Shown one piece after another: positions 48,791-59,105 of a stretch of 64,000 nt of DNA (its first letter is position 1; the number at the start of each line of letters is the position of its first letter). Source of the stretch: Schlegelella_A sp038234975 (lineage in GTDB: Bacteria; Pseudomonadota; Gammaproteobacteria; Burkholderiales; Burkholderiaceae_C). The DNA lies in contig JBBSUK010000001.1 in the NCBI GenBank assembly GCA_038234975.1, forward strand, positions 9,242-73,241, in the 5' to 3' direction. A program made the position numbers and the translations under genes. Below the pieces are notes generated by a model that was given only the letters and a program-made list of their open reading frames with translations, ran no database searches and was not told the DNA's origin.

Positions 48791-50685
48791 GCGTGGAGCC
48801 GACCCGTCTCGAGGTCTCGGACCTCTCCGTGGCCATCGACGCCGACGTCGGCCTCGTCCGCGCGATCGACGCGCTCGGCCTGTCGATCGAGCGCGGCGAG
48901 ACGTTCGCACTCGTCGGCGAGTCTGGCTGCGGCAAGAGCATGACGGCGCTGGCCCTGATGCGGTTGCTGCCCGAAGCCGGTCGAGTCGAGCGCGGTCGGC
49001 TAAACCTCGCCGGCGAAGAGCTGTTCTCGCTTCCCGAGGCGGCGATGCGCAAGGTGCGCGGTGGCCGCATCGGCATGATCTTCCAGGAACCCGCCACCAG
49101 CCTGAACCCGGTGATGCGGGTCGGCGACCAGATCGTCGAGGCGATCGAGCTGCACACGTCGTTGCGTGGCGCCGCTGCGCGGGCGCGGGCCATCGAGTGG
49201 CTCGGCAAGGTCGGCGTTCCGGAGCCCGAGCGTCGCGTCGACGAATATCCGTTTCGCCTGTCCGGCGGCCAGAAGCAGCGTGTGATGATCGCGATGACGC
49301 TCGCCTGCGAGCCCGACTTCCTGATCGCCGACGAGCCGACCACGGCGCTCGACGTCACCATCCAGAAGCAGATCCTGAACCTGCTCGCCGACCTGCAGCG
49401 CGAGCAGGGCATGGGCATGATGCTCATCACCCACGACCTCGCCGTCGTGTCCAAGGTCGCCGACCGGGTCGCGCTGATGTATGCCGGGCAGATCGTCGAG
49501 GTCGCGGAGGCCGGCGCGTTCTTCTCGAAGCCGCTGCACCCTTACGCCCGCCTCCTGCTGCGGGCGCTGCCCGACGCGAACCGCCGCGGCGGCGAGCTGG
49601 CGGCGATCGGCGGGTCGGTCCCGCCGCTGTGGCTCGCTTTCGAGGGTTGCCGCTTCGAGCCACGCTGCGACCGCGCGTTCGGCCCCTGCCCGACGACACG
49701 GCCCGAGCTGCTCGACGCCGAGCCGGGCAGGGCGGTGCGCTGCCTGCTCTACAGCGACGTTCCCGGCGCTGCTTCGGCAGCCCTGGCGGAGGCCGTCGTG
49801 CCCATGCGGTCCGACGCGCCGCATCGGCTCGCCGACGTTGCGCGTGACGCGAGCGACACCCCCCTCCTGCTCGACGTCCGCAACCTCACCGTGGGCTTTC
49901 CAGTGCGCCGCGGGCTGCTTCGCCGCGTCAGCGGCGAGTTCCGCGCCGTCGACGATGTCTCCTTCACCGTCCCGCAAGGCCGCACCGTCGCGCTGGTCGG
50001 CGAGTCGGGCTGCGGCAAGACGACGACCGGCAAGGCGATCGTGCAGCTGCTGCGCGGCGCGGCGAGCATCCGTGGCAAGGCGGTGTTCGACGGGCGCGAC
50101 CTCTTCGAACTGAACGGCGCGTCGTTGCGCGATGCCCGTCGCGACATCCAGATGATCTTCCAGGATCCGTTCGCCTCGCTCGACCCGCGGATGCGGGTGA
50201 TGGCGATCCTCCAGGAAGGGCTGCAGGCGCTGCGCCCCGAGCTCGACGCTGCCGCTCGTCGCAGCCTGCTCGAAGGCCTCATCGAGCAGGTGGGCCTGCG
50301 CCGCGACGCGCTTGACCGCTATCCGCACGAGTTCTCGGGCGGCCAGCGACAGCGGATCGCGATCGCCCGGGCACTGGCCGTGCAGCCGCGCCTGATCGTC
50401 TGCGACGAGCCGACATCGGCACTCGACGTGTCGGTGCAGGCGCAGATCCTCAACCTGCTGCGCGAGCTGCAGCGCGACCTCGGCCTGTCGCTGCTCTTCA
50501 TCACGCACAACATCGGTGTCGTGGAATTCCTCGCCGACCGCGTCGTCGTGATGCAACGAGGGCGGATCGAGGAGCAGGGCAGCACCGACGAGGTGCTTGG
50601 CAACCCGGGATCGCCCTATACCAGGACCTTGCTCGACGCAGTGCCGCGGCTGGTCACGGCCCGGCCGTCGTCGACTGTTGGTTAA
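48787..50685 (+). CDS. fused double ABC ATPase (DppD-DppF type)
   Basis: A 632-residue cytoplasmic ATPase with two complete nucleotide-binding domains in one chain. Domain one (about 1-270): Walker A GESGCGKSM, signature RLSGGQKQR, Walker B FLIADEPTTALD. Domain two (about 355-630): GESGCGKTTT, FSGGQRQRIAIA, LIVCDEPTSALD. The linker carries the cysteine pattern CRFEPRCDRAFGPCP seen at the C-termini of DppD/OppD. GTG at 48787 overlaps the permease stop; a GTG at 48793 is an alternative. It is the last gene of the importer operon. Confidence 0.94.
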   Translation: MSVEPTRLEVSDLSVAIDADVGLVRAIDALGLSIERGETFALVGESGCGKSMTALALMRLLPEAGRVERGRLNLAGEELFSLPEAAMRKVRGGRIGMIFQEPATSLNPVMRVGDQIVEAIELHTSLRGAAARARAIEWLGKVGVPEPERRVDEYPFRLSGGQKQRVMIAMTLACEPDFLIADEPTTALDVTIQKQILNLLADLQREQGMGMMLITHDLAVVSKVADRVALMYAGQIVEVAEAGAFFSKPLHPYARLLLRALPDANRRGGELAAIGGSVPPLWLAFEGCRFEPRCDRAFGPCPTTRPELLDAEPGRAVRCLLYSDVPGAASAALAEAVVPMRSDAPHRLADVARDASDTPLLLDVRNLTVGFPVRRGLLRRVSGEFRAVDDVSFTVPQGRTVALVGESGCGKTTTGKAIVQLLRGAASIRGKAVFDGRDLFELNGASLRDARRDIQMIFQDPFASLDPRMRVMAILQEGLQALRPELDAAARRSLLEGLIEQVGLRRDALDRYPHEFSGGQRQRIAIARALAVQPRLIVCDEPTSALDVSVQAQILNLLRELQRDLGLSLLFITHNIGVVEFLADRVVVMQRGRIEEQGSTDEVLGNPGSPYTRTLLDAVPRLVTARPSSTVG

Positions 50686-50853
50686 AGCCGACGAGCGTCG
50701 CGCCGGTCGTCGAAAGTTCCGTGACGGGCGTGTAAAGCCAGTCTGACAATCCTGTGACAGACCGCACGGTGGGACATGCCGATCGCCCGACACGGGCGGC
50801 GGCACCTACCGGCGGCTGAGGTCGATTCGATCCTTTATCCCAGGGAGATCCCG

Positions 50854-53658
50854 ATGTTGAAGAGAACGAAGCTCTGCACGAGCCTGATGATCGCGTTCGG
50901 CAGCGGTATCGCCGCGGTGCCCGCCTTCGCACAGCAGACGACCCCGCCAGCGCCGCAACAGCTGGAGCGCGTGGAGATCACGGGTTCGTCGATCAAGCGG
51001 ATCGACGCGGAAACGGCACTGCCGGTCCAGGTCATCACGCGCGAGCAGATCCAGAAGACCGGCGCCACCAACGTCGAGCAGCTGCTGCAGACGATCAGCT
51101 CCATCTCGAGTTCGGGCGGCCTCACGACGTCGTCGGCTTCCGGCGCCACGACCGGCGGCATCTCGGCGGTTTCCCTGCACGGCCTCACCTCGCTGCGCAC
51201 GCTCGTGCTGCTCAACGGGCGCCGCATCGCTCCCTACGGCATCGGCTTCACCGGCGACTCCGTCTCGGTCGACGTCAACAGTATTCCCCTGGCTGCGATC
51301 GAGCGGGTGGAAGTCCTCAAGGACGGCGCGTCGGCGGTCTACGGCTCCGACGCGATCGCCGGCGTCATCAACTTCATCCTGCGCCGCGACTTCAAGGGCG
51401 TCGAGGTCACCGGCGAATACGGCGACACGACGCAGGGCGGCGCCAACTTCAAGCGCGCCACCGGAACGTTCGGCTTCGGCGACCTCGGGCGGGATCGCTT
51501 CAACGTGATGTTCGTCGCGTCGTACCAGAAGGAGGGTTCGCTCTACGGGCGTGATCGCAGCTTCTCCAAGTCGAGCATCGACGTCAACAACCTCAACGAC
51601 ACGACGTCGGGCAACTCGTTCCCCGGCAACATCGCGACCTACAACCCGGCGACCGGCGCCATCGGCGGCGCGACCCGGAATCCGGCGGCCCCGGGCTGCC
51701 CCGGTCCGTACTCCAACCTGGACCCGCTGTTCCCGCCGAATCGCTGTCGCTTCGATCCGGCGCCGCTGGTCGCGCTGGTGCCCGAGTCGGACAGGGCGAG
51801 CCTGTTCGTCTCCGGCAAGTTCGCGATCACGTCCGACATCGAGGCGTACGCCGAGGGCTCGTACAACCGGAACAAGATTCGCACGGTCATCCAGCCGGTG
51901 CCGCTGTCCGACCAGTTCGCGATTCCCGACAACAACCCGCTGTGCGCGCAGGCCCCGTACAACGCCACGGAGAGCGGCCCCTGCCAGACGGCGATCATTC
52001 TCTATCCGACGAGTCCGTTCTACCCGACCGCGTATGCCACGCAGCAGTTCGGCGGCACGCCGCCCCTGGTGGTTCGCTACCGCTCGGCGCTGACGGGCAA
52101 TCGGGACATCACCGACATCTCGGAGGCGCCGCGCTTCGTGGCCGGGGTCAAGGGCTCGGTTTCCGGCTGGGACTTCGATGTCGCCGGCCTTTACAGCGAA
52201 AGCAAGGTTCGCGAGCAGGTCAACAGCGGCTATCCGCTCTACGGCGGCATCCTGCCGTTGCTCAACAGCGGCAACGTGAACTTCTTCGGGCCCAACACGG
52301 CCGACATCCAGGCACAGGCCGATGCCACGCAGTTCCGCGGCGACTCGTTCAAGATCAAGTCGTCGCTGACCAGCCTCGCCGGGAAGGTGTCGCGTGAAGT
52401 CGCTCAGTTGCCGGCGGGTCCGCTCGCCGTGGCGGTCGGCGCAGAAGGCCGGCGCGAGAAGTACGACTTCTCCGCCGACGCCACGCTGCAGGCCGGCGAC
52501 GTGTCGGGCTACGGCGGCAACTTCCTTCCCGTCAACCGCGCCCGAAACGTGCAGGCGCTGTTCGGCGAGATCAACATCCCGATCGTGAAGAACCTGGAAG
52601 GCAACGTCGCCGTTCGCTACGACCACTATCAGGGCGTCGGCAACTCGACCACGCCGAAAGGTTTGCTGCGCTGGCAGCCGATACCCCAGCTGCTGTTGCG
52701 CACGTCCTACGGCAAGGGCTTCCGCGCTCCGAGCCTGCAGGACCTGTTCTCGCCGAACACCCAGGGCGTGACGACGAACGGCGTGAACGACCCGCTGCGC
52801 TGCCCGCCCGCGGTTCCCGCTCCAGGCAGCTCGACGGACTGCGCAACGCAGTTCACCACCACGAACGGCGGCAACCAGGGCCTTTCGCCGGAGAAGTCGA
52901 AGAACTTCACCCTTGGTGCGGTGATCGAGCCGGTGACCAACCTGTCGATCGGCATCGACTACTTCAGAGTCAAGCTGACCGACACCATCACCAATGGCGT
53001 GCCGGTCTCGACCATCCTCGACGACCCGGTCAAGTACGCGTCGTTGATCACGCGCGGGCCGGTCGATCCTGCGACGCCGAACCTGCCCGGCCACATCATC
53101 AACATCGACCAGACCAACATCAACCAGGGGACGACGAAGGTATCCGGTCTGGACTTCGACGTGAAATGGCGCATCCCTGCCGGCAACGTCGGCCGGTTCA
53201 ACGTCAACCTCAGTGCCACCTATTTCAACAAGTTCGACACCTCCAACCCCGATGGCTCCTTCAGTGGCGGAGTCGACGTGATCAACACGAGCACAGGCGG
53301 GGTGGTTCCGCGCCTGCGGACCTACCTCTCGGTCGACTGGACGCGCGGCCCGTTCAGCATCACCTTCGCGCAGAACTTCCAGAAGGCCTACAACGACATC
53401 CCCGGCACGTTCGAGGACGACACCGATCCGGCTTACAAGCAAAGGCGTGTCGAGGCCTACACGACCTACGACCTCCAGGGCTCCTACGAGGCGTTCAAGT
53501 CGTGGCGCTTCACGCTCGGCGCGAAGAACCTGTTCGACCGCGATCCGCCCTATACCAACGGGGGCGGCCAGACGTCGTTCCAGTCCGGCTACGACCCGCA
53601 GTACGCCGATCCGCGCGGCCGATTCGTGTACGGTCGCGTGACGTACATGTTCCAGTAA
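50854..53658 (+). CDS. TonB-dependent outer-membrane receptor
   Basis: A 934-residue outer-membrane transporter. Signal peptide 1-26 (ends VPAFAQQ), then a plug domain (about 38-175; VEITGSSIKRIDAETALPVQ, LNGRRIAPYGIG, IERVEVLKDGASAVYGSDAI) and a 22-strand barrel (about 190-934) with the motif KGFRAPSLQDLF. The substrate is not evident: there is no Fur-box-like sequence in the 168-bp upstream region and no siderophore genes, so carbohydrates or peptides are as likely as iron. AGGGAG precedes the ATG. It is followed by a terminator and then its own tonB gene. Confidence 0.92.
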   Translation: MLKRTKLCTSLMIAFGSGIAAVPAFAQQTTPPAPQQLERVEITGSSIKRIDAETALPVQVITREQIQKTGATNVEQLLQTISSISSSGGLTTSSASGATTGGISAVSLHGLTSLRTLVLLNGRRIAPYGIGFTGDSVSVDVNSIPLAAIERVEVLKDGASAVYGSDAIAGVINFILRRDFKGVEVTGEYGDTTQGGANFKRATGTFGFGDLGRDRFNVMFVASYQKEGSLYGRDRSFSKSSIDVNNLNDTTSGNSFPGNIATYNPATGAIGGATRNPAAPGCPGPYSNLDPLFPPNRCRFDPAPLVALVPESDRASLFVSGKFAITSDIEAYAEGSYNRNKIRTVIQPVPLSDQFAIPDNNPLCAQAPYNATESGPCQTAIILYPTSPFYPTAYATQQFGGTPPLVVRYRSALTGNRDITDISEAPRFVAGVKGSVSGWDFDVAGLYSESKVREQVNSGYPLYGGILPLLNSGNVNFFGPNTADIQAQADATQFRGDSFKIKSSLTSLAGKVSREVAQLPAGPLAVAVGAEGRREKYDFSADATLQAGDVSGYGGNFLPVNRARNVQALFGEINIPIVKNLEGNVAVRYDHYQGVGNSTTPKGLLRWQPIPQLLLRTSYGKGFRAPSLQDLFSPNTQGVTTNGVNDPLRCPPAVPAPGSSTDCATQFTTTNGGNQGLSPEKSKNFTLGAVIEPVTNLSIGIDYFRVKLTDTITNGVPVSTILDDPVKYASLITRGPVDPATPNLPGHIINIDQTNINQGTTKVSGLDFDVKWRIPAGNVGRFNVNLSATYFNKFDTSNPDGSFSGGVDVINTSTGGVVPRLRTYLSVDWTRGPFSITFAQNFQKAYNDIPGTFEDDTDPAYKQRRVEAYTTYDLQGSYEAFKSWRFTLGAKNLFDRDPPYTNGGGQTSFQSGYDPQYADPRGRFVYGRVTYMFQ

Positions 53659-53733
53659 CGGGAGCGGCGTAGGACGGACCCGCGACGCGATCCGCGGTTC
53701 TTCGTCCCGATGCCGTGACCCGATATGATCCGG

Positions 53734-53763
53734 GCCCGCCGGCCACAAGCCGGCGGGCTTTTT
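53734..53763 (+). terminator. rho-independent terminator after the TonB receptor gene
   Basis: A perfect 10-bp stem GCCCGCCGGC/GCCGGCGGGC around CACAA, followed by TTTTT. It separates the receptor transcript from the tonB-exbB-exbD operon, so the latter may have its own promoter or rely on readthrough. Confidence 0.9.
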
Positions 53764-53814
53764 GCTATCCCAGACGTTCTGTGCCGTAACGTCCGGCCTG
53801 GAGATCCCAGCGTC

Positions 53815-54477
53815 ATGAACTACGCCGAGCGGCAAGCGGATCCGCGTCGACACGTCGTCGGGCTGACGGTCGTCATCCTCTTTCACGTTCTCGTCGTGTG
53901 GGCGTTGCTGACGGGTCTCGGCAAGAAGGTGATCGAGGTCATCCGCGCGCCGATCGAGACCAAGGTCATCGAGGAGGTGAAGAAGCCGCCACCGCCGCCC
54001 GAAGTGGTGCTGCCGCCGCCGCCCAAGCTCGAAGCGCCGCCACCACCTTTCATCCCGCCGCCCGAGATCCAGATCGCCACGCCGCCTCCGGCGCCGACGA
54101 TCACCGCGACGACGCCGACTCCGCCGCCCGCGCCGGTGGTCATCGCGCCCGCGCCGGCGCCGGTCGCCGTGGCACCGGCACCACCCGCGCCCGCACCGGC
54201 GCCACCCGCGCCGGTGACGATCGGCGCCGCGTGCCCGACCCAGGTCAAGCCCGAGATTCCGCGTCGCGCGTATCGCGACGGGGTGGGCATCGAAGGCTAC
54301 GTCAAGGCGCGTGCCGTCATCCGCAACGGCACGGTGGTGAGCGTGACCATCCTCGAATCCCGGCCCGGAACCCTGTACGACCAGGCGGTGAAGACCGCCA
54401 TGTCCCAGTACGGCTGCGCGAAGGGCGACGGCGACGTCGCGGCGATCCAGGAGTTCAGTTTCAAGTTCAAGGAATAG
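53815..54477 (+). CDS. tonB: TonB-family energy transducer
   Basis: A 220-residue TonB. It has a short cytoplasmic head, one membrane helix (about 15-33, LTVVILFHVLVVWALLTG), a long proline-rich periplasmic arm (about 58-133, PPPPPEVVLPPPP and many Ala-Pro repeats) and a compact C-terminal domain (EGYVKARAVIRNGTVVSVTI, LYDQAVKTAMSQYGC). Two cysteines in the C-terminal part (140 and 201) could form a disulfide. It would relay proton-motive energy from the following ExbB/ExbD proteins to the neighbouring receptor. Confidence 0.88.
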   Translation: MNYAERQADPRRHVVGLTVVILFHVLVVWALLTGLGKKVIEVIRAPIETKVIEEVKKPPPPPEVVLPPPPKLEAPPPPFIPPPEIQIATPPPAPTITATTPTPPPAPVVIAPAPAPVAVAPAPPAPAPAPPAPVTIGAACPTQVKPEIPRRAYRDGVGIEGYVKARAVIRNGTVVSVTILESRPGTLYDQAVKTAMSQYGCAKGDGDVAAIQEFSFKFKE

Positions 54478-54523
54478 GCGTCGGCCGTTTCCGCGCCTTC
54501 AGCTCAACCTTCGGAGAGTACCC

Positions 54524-55393
<870 letters not shown>

Positions 55394-55418
55394 AGCGTCG
55401 AGCGAAGGGAGAACCAGC

Positions 55419-55847
55419 ATGTCGATGAACGTCGGTTCGGCGGGGGGCGACGAGGACGAAGTCGTCTCCACGATCAACACCACGCCGCTCGTCGACGTGA
55501 TGCTGGTGCTCCTGATCATCTTCCTCATCACGATCCCGGTCGTGACGCAGACCGTCCCCGTGACGCTGCCGAAGGAAGTCAACATCGCCGTCCAAACCAA
55601 GCCCGAGAACATCAACATCTCGGTCAACAAGGACGGCGACATCTTCTGGAACCGGGCGCTCGTGCCCGACAGCGACGCGCTGTTCCAGCGCATGTCGCAG
55701 ATCGCCACGCTCGTGCCGCAGCCCGAGGTGCTCATCCGTGGCGACGAGGGGGCGCGCTTCGAATCGATCGGTCGCGTCCTGTTCCAGGCGCAGCGCGCCT
55801 CGATCCAGAAGGTGAAGTTCGTCACCGAACCGCCTCCCAGAGGCTAG
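55419..55847 (+). CDS. exbD: ExbD-type biopolymer transport protein (first copy)
   Basis: A 142-residue ExbD/TolR. It has a short cytoplasmic N-terminus, one membrane helix (about 27-47) beginning INTTPLVDVMLVLLIIFLI with the proton-path aspartate, and a periplasmic domain (EVLIRGDEGARFESIGRVL). It works in the ExbB/ExbD motor that powers TonB. It lies 25 bp after exbB and 9 bp before a second ExbD gene. The two copies share the helix motif but differ in the periplasmic part. Confidence 0.93.
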   Translation: MSMNVGSAGGDEDEVVSTINTTPLVDVMLVLLIIFLITIPVVTQTVPVTLPKEVNIAVQTKPENINISVNKDGDIFWNRALVPDSDALFQRMSQIATLVPQPEVLIRGDEGARFESIGRVLFQAQRASIQKVKFVTEPPPRG

Positions 55848-55856
55848 GAGGCCACG

Positions 55857-56285
55857 ATGGCGATGAACGTAGGCACCGGCGGCGGCGACGAACCCGAGGT
55901 GATGCTCGACATCAACACCACGCCGCTGATCGACGTGATGCTGGTCCTGATCATCATGCTCATCATCACGATCCCGGTGCAGCTGCACTCGGTCAACATG
56001 AACATGCCGATCGGCACGCCGCCGCCACCGCTGAAGGAGCCCGAGGTCGTGACGATCGACATCGACTTCGACGGGACGATCCTTTGGAACGGCGAGACGC
56101 TGACCGACCGCAACGCGCTCGAGTCGCGGCTGCAACGCGCAGCGGCGCAGCCGGAGCAGCCGGAGGTGCACATCCGCCCGAACAAGCTGGTCGAGTACCG
56201 ATCGGTCGCGATGGTGCTGGCGTCGGCGCAGCGCCTCGGCGTGACCAAGCTCGGAATGGTCGGCAATGAACAGTACGTCAAGTAG
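55857..56285 (+). CDS. exbD: ExbD-type biopolymer transport protein (second copy)
   Basis: A second 142-residue ExbD. It has the same architecture, with DINTTPLIDVMLVLIIMLII as the membrane helix and a periplasmic domain ending VGNEQYVK. Tandem exbD genes with tonB and exbB occur in other proteobacteria, where one copy is needed only for particular substrates. The last 20 bases overlap the start of the TPR gene. It was presumably produced by duplication followed by divergence. Confidence 0.92.
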   Translation: MAMNVGTGGGDEPEVMLDINTTPLIDVMLVLIIMLIITIPVQLHSVNMNMPIGTPPPPLKEPEVVTIDIDFDGTILWNGETLTDRNALESRLQRAAAQPEQPEVHIRPNKLVEYRSVAMVLASAQRLGVTKLGMVGNEQYVK

Positions 56286-57519
56286 CGTGTCGGCGCGATC
56301 GCTCGCCGCGTCGATCGCCGTCGCGATCGTCGTTGTCGTCGCGGCATCGGCAGGGACGCCGGCGTGGGCGCAGGACGCCGTGCGAGCCGAGGTCGGCAAG
56401 CCGCTGCAGGCGGCACAGCAGCTGATCAGGTCAGGAAAGTACCGCGAAGCACTCGCCGAGGTGCGCAGGGCCGAGGCCGCGGGCGGCCGCAACGCGAACG
56501 AGACTTTCCTCATCGAGCGGATGCGGATCGCCGCCGCGTCTGGGGCGGGCGACGTCGAGACGGCGGCCCGGTCGTTCGAGGCGCTTTCGGGCAGCAACCG
56601 CGTCTCGGCAGCCGAGAAGCTGCGCATGATCGAGTCGATCGCCGGAAGCTACTACCGCGCCCAGCAGTACGCGAAATCGATGCAGTGGAGCCAGCGCTAC
56701 TTTCGCGAGGGTGGCACCAGCCCGGCGATCCGGACCATGCTGATCCAGGCCCAGTACCTGAGCGGCGACTTCGCCGGCGCCAGCCGCGAGCTGCGCGCCG
56801 AGGTCGACGGCGCCGAGAAGGGCGGTGGGCGCCCGGCCGAAGACAGGCTGAAGCTGCTGCTCAACGCCGCGACGAAGCAGGGCGATAACAACACCTTCGT
56901 CTACGCGATGGAGAAGCTGGTCACCTACTACCCGAAGAAGGAGTACTGGGTCGACCTGCTGTCGCGGATGCAGCGCAAGTCGACCTTCTCCGACCGGCTC
57001 GCGCTCGACACCTACCGCCTGTCGCTCGCGACCGGCAGCATGACGGCACCGGCCGACTACATGGAGATGGCGCAGCTCGCGCTGCAGGCCGAGCTGCCCG
57101 CCGAGGGCAAGCAGGTCGTCGACGCCGGCTTCAAGTCGGGCGTGCTCGGCACCGGGCCGCAGGCCGACCGGCACAACCGCCTGCGCGGCCTCGTCGACAA
57201 GAAGCTGGCCGAAGACCGCACGACGCGACCCGACGAAGAGCGCAAGGCGACGGCCGGGAAGTCGGGGGAGGCGCTCGTCGCGGTCGGCATGGACCTCGTC
57301 TACAGCGGCCAGGCGGACAAGGGCGCCCAGCTCATCAAGGACGGCATCGCCAAGGGCGGCCTGAAGCGCCCCGAAGACGCGAAGCTGCATCTGGGCATCG
57401 CCCAGCTCGCGGCCGGGGACAAGGCGAAGGCGCAGACCACCTTCAAGACCGTGCAGGGAACCGACGGCACCGCCGACCTCGCCCGCCTCTGGGCCCTGTA
57501 CGCCCGCCGCGGCGGCTGA
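56266..57519 (+). CDS. exported TPR-like protein of the TonB cluster
   Basis: A 417-residue periplasmic protein with a signal peptide (about 1-35, ending TPAWAQD). The body is helical: YREALAEVRRAEAAGGRN, YYRAQQYAKSMQWSQRYF and the final repeats DKGAQLIKDGIAKGGL, LHLGIAQLAAGDKAKAQTTF are TPR-like. Such proteins sit beside exbB-exbD-exbD-tonB in some bacteria and may scaffold the energy-transducing complex; a direct role is not established. The start overlaps exbD by 20 bases. It is convergent with the SDR gene. Confidence 0.8.
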   Translation: MNSTSSSVSARSLAASIAVAIVVVVAASAGTPAWAQDAVRAEVGKPLQAAQQLIRSGKYREALAEVRRAEAAGGRNANETFLIERMRIAAASGAGDVETAARSFEALSGSNRVSAAEKLRMIESIAGSYYRAQQYAKSMQWSQRYFREGGTSPAIRTMLIQAQYLSGDFAGASRELRAEVDGAEKGGGRPAEDRLKLLLNAATKQGDNNTFVYAMEKLVTYYPKKEYWVDLLSRMQRKSTFSDRLALDTYRLSLATGSMTAPADYMEMAQLALQAELPAEGKQVVDAGFKSGVLGTGPQADRHNRLRGLVDKKLAEDRTTRPDEERKATAGKSGEALVAVGMDLVYSGQADKGAQLIKDGIAKGGLKRPEDAKLHLGIAQLAAGDKAKAQTTFKTVQGTDGTADLARLWALYARRGG

Positions 57520-57522
57520 CGC

Positions 57523-57541
57523 AGACCCGGCGAGCCGGTCT
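57523..57541. terminator. hairpin between convergent TPR and SDR genes
   Basis: AGACC pairs with GGTCT and GGC with GCC around a GA turn, with one bulged C. It lies in the 20-bp gap, with the SDR stop partly in the right arm. There is no T-run. Confidence 0.35.
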
Positions 57542-58298
57542 ACTTCGGGGCCATGCGAATGGCCCCGTCGAGGCGGATCACCTCGCCGTTGAGCATGTCG
57601 TTCGTGACGATCTGGTGCACGAGCTTGGCGTAGTCCTCCGGCCTGCCGAGGCGGCTCGGAAAGGGAACGCTGGCGGCCAGGGCGTCCTGCACCTCCTGCG
57701 GCATGCCGAACAGCATCGGCGTGCCGAAGATGCCGGGCGCGATCGTCATGTTGCGGATGCCGTTGCGCGCCAGGTCGCGGGCGATCGGCAGCGTCATGCC
57801 GACGATGCCGCCCTTCGACGCGGAGTACGCAGCCTGGCCCATCTGGCCATCGTAGGCGGCGACGCTCGCGGTCGAGATCATCACGCCGCGCTCGCCGGTG
57901 GGCTCGGGTTCGTTCTTCGCCATCGCTTCTGCCGCGAGGCGGATCATGTTGAAGCTGCCGATCAGGTTGACCGTGACGACCTTCGAGAAGAGCGACAGTG
58001 CATGCGCGCCGTCGCGGCCCACGGTCTTGGCCGCCGGGCCGATGCCGGCGCAGTTGACGAGGCCCGTCAGTTTTCCGAACGAGAGCGCGGCCGCCACGAC
58101 GGACTTCGCGTCGGTCTCCTGGCTGACGTCGCAATGCACGAAGCGGCCGCCGATCGAATCGGCGACCGCGGCTCCCGGCCCGTCCTGCACGTCGGCGACG
58201 ACGACCTTGCCGCCGTGCTCGGCGAGCATCCGTGCGGTCCCTTCGCCGAGGCCCGACGCGCCGCCCGTCACGATGAATGTCCCGCCTGCGATGTCCAA
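57540..58298 (-). CDS. short-chain dehydrogenase (3-hydroxyacyl-CoA dehydrogenase-like)
   Basis: A 252-residue SDR. It has the cofactor loop FIVTGGASGLGEGTAR, the NCAGIGPA strand, and catalytic Ser145, Tyr158 and Lys162 in TASVAAYDGQMGQAAYSASK. The sequence is close to type II 3-hydroxyacyl-CoA dehydrogenases (HSD17B10 family), which act in fatty or branched acyl-CoA oxidation; 3-hydroxybutyrate-type activities are also possible. The start is a TTG at 58298 with AAGGA six bases upstream, giving the family length. It follows adk by 28 bp. Confidence 0.87.
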   Translation of the reverse strand: MDIAGGTFIVTGGASGLGEGTARMLAEHGGKVVVADVQDGPGAAVADSIGGRFVHCDVSQETDAKSVVAAALSFGKLTGLVNCAGIGPAAKTVGRDGAHALSLFSKVVTVNLIGSFNMIRLAAEAMAKNEPEPTGERGVMISTASVAAYDGQMGQAAYSASKGGIVGMTLPIARDLARNGIRNMTIAPGIFGTPMLFGMPQEVQDALAASVPFPSRLGRPEDYAKLVHQIVTNDMLNGEVIRLDGAIRMAPK

Positions 58299-58326
58299 GT
58301 CGATTCCTTTTGCGAAAAGCGCCGGG

Positions 58327-58980
58327 TCAGGCCAGCGCGGCCAGCGCCCGCTCGCTGATCGCGTCGACGCTGCCGACGCCGCTGATCCTGCGATAGGCCG
58401 GCGCGCCGGCCTCGCCCGACGCCGCCCAGCGCTGGTAGTAGTCGACCAGCGGGCGCGTCTGCCGCGCATAGACGTCGAGCCGGTTCTTGACCGTGGCCTC
58501 GAGGTCGTCGGCACGCTGGATGAGTTCATCGCCGGTCGCGTCGTCGCGCCCTTCGACACGGGGCGGGTTGAACGCGACGTGGTAGGTGCGGCCCGACGCG
58601 ACGTGCACCCGCCTGCCGCTCATGCGCTCGACGATCATCTCGTCCGGGACGTCGATCTCGAGCACGTAGTCGAGCCGCACGCCGGCTGCTTTCATCGCAT
58701 CGGCCTGCGGGATGGTGCGGGGAAAGCCGTCGAACAGGAAGCCTGCGGCGCAGTCGGGAGCCGCGATGCGCTCCTCGACGAGGCCGATGATGATCTCGTC
58801 GCCGACGAGAGCACCACTGTCCATCACCATCTTGGCCTCGAGACCGAGTGGCGTTCCCGCCTTGATCGCCGCGCGCAGCATGTCGCCGGTGGAGATCTGC
58901 GGGATGCCGTAGCGCTTGCAGATCACGGCTGCCTGGGTGCCCTTGCCCGCGCCGGGCGCACCCAACAGGATCAGTCTCAT
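58327..58980 (-). CDS. adk: adenylate kinase
   Basis: A 217-residue adenylate kinase. It has the P-loop LLGAPGAGKGTQA at 4-16, the AMP-binding ISTGDMLRAAI, GFPRTIPQADAM and the LID segment beginning MSGRRVHVASGRTYHVAFNP. It is a long-LID enzyme without zinc cysteines. The gene is part of the lpxK-kdsB-adk neighbourhood but lies 125 bp after kdsB, so it may also have its own promoter. The following SDR is the last gene of this run. Confidence 0.96.
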   Translation of the reverse strand: MRLILLGAPGAGKGTQAAVICKRYGIPQISTGDMLRAAIKAGTPLGLEAKMVMDSGALVGDEIIIGLVEERIAAPDCAAGFLFDGFPRTIPQADAMKAAGVRLDYVLEIDVPDEMIVERMSGRRVHVASGRTYHVAFNPPRVEGRDDATGDELIQRADDLEATVKNRLDVYARQTRPLVDYYQRWAASGEAGAPAYRRISGVGSVDAISERALAALA

Positions 58981-59105
58981 GGGTCGTGTGCTCGTTCGCT
59001 GTGTGTCGTGAAGGTCGGCGCGGCTCGATCATAGAGGGCGACTGCGGGCCGATCGCGGCTCGGTCCGGTCAGGCAAAACCCGGCCCTGCCTGCACGGTCC
59101 GGCCT

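Noticed and set aside
50686..50853. Fur box upstream of the TonB receptor
   Set aside because: No GATAATGATWATC-like sequence is present in the 168-bp gap.
50806..53886. 1026-codon minus-strand frame opposite the TonB receptor
   Set aside because: The longest frame in this region, but its composition is low-complexity Arg/Val/Asp/Gly and the plus strand encodes a full receptor with signal peptide and ribosome site.
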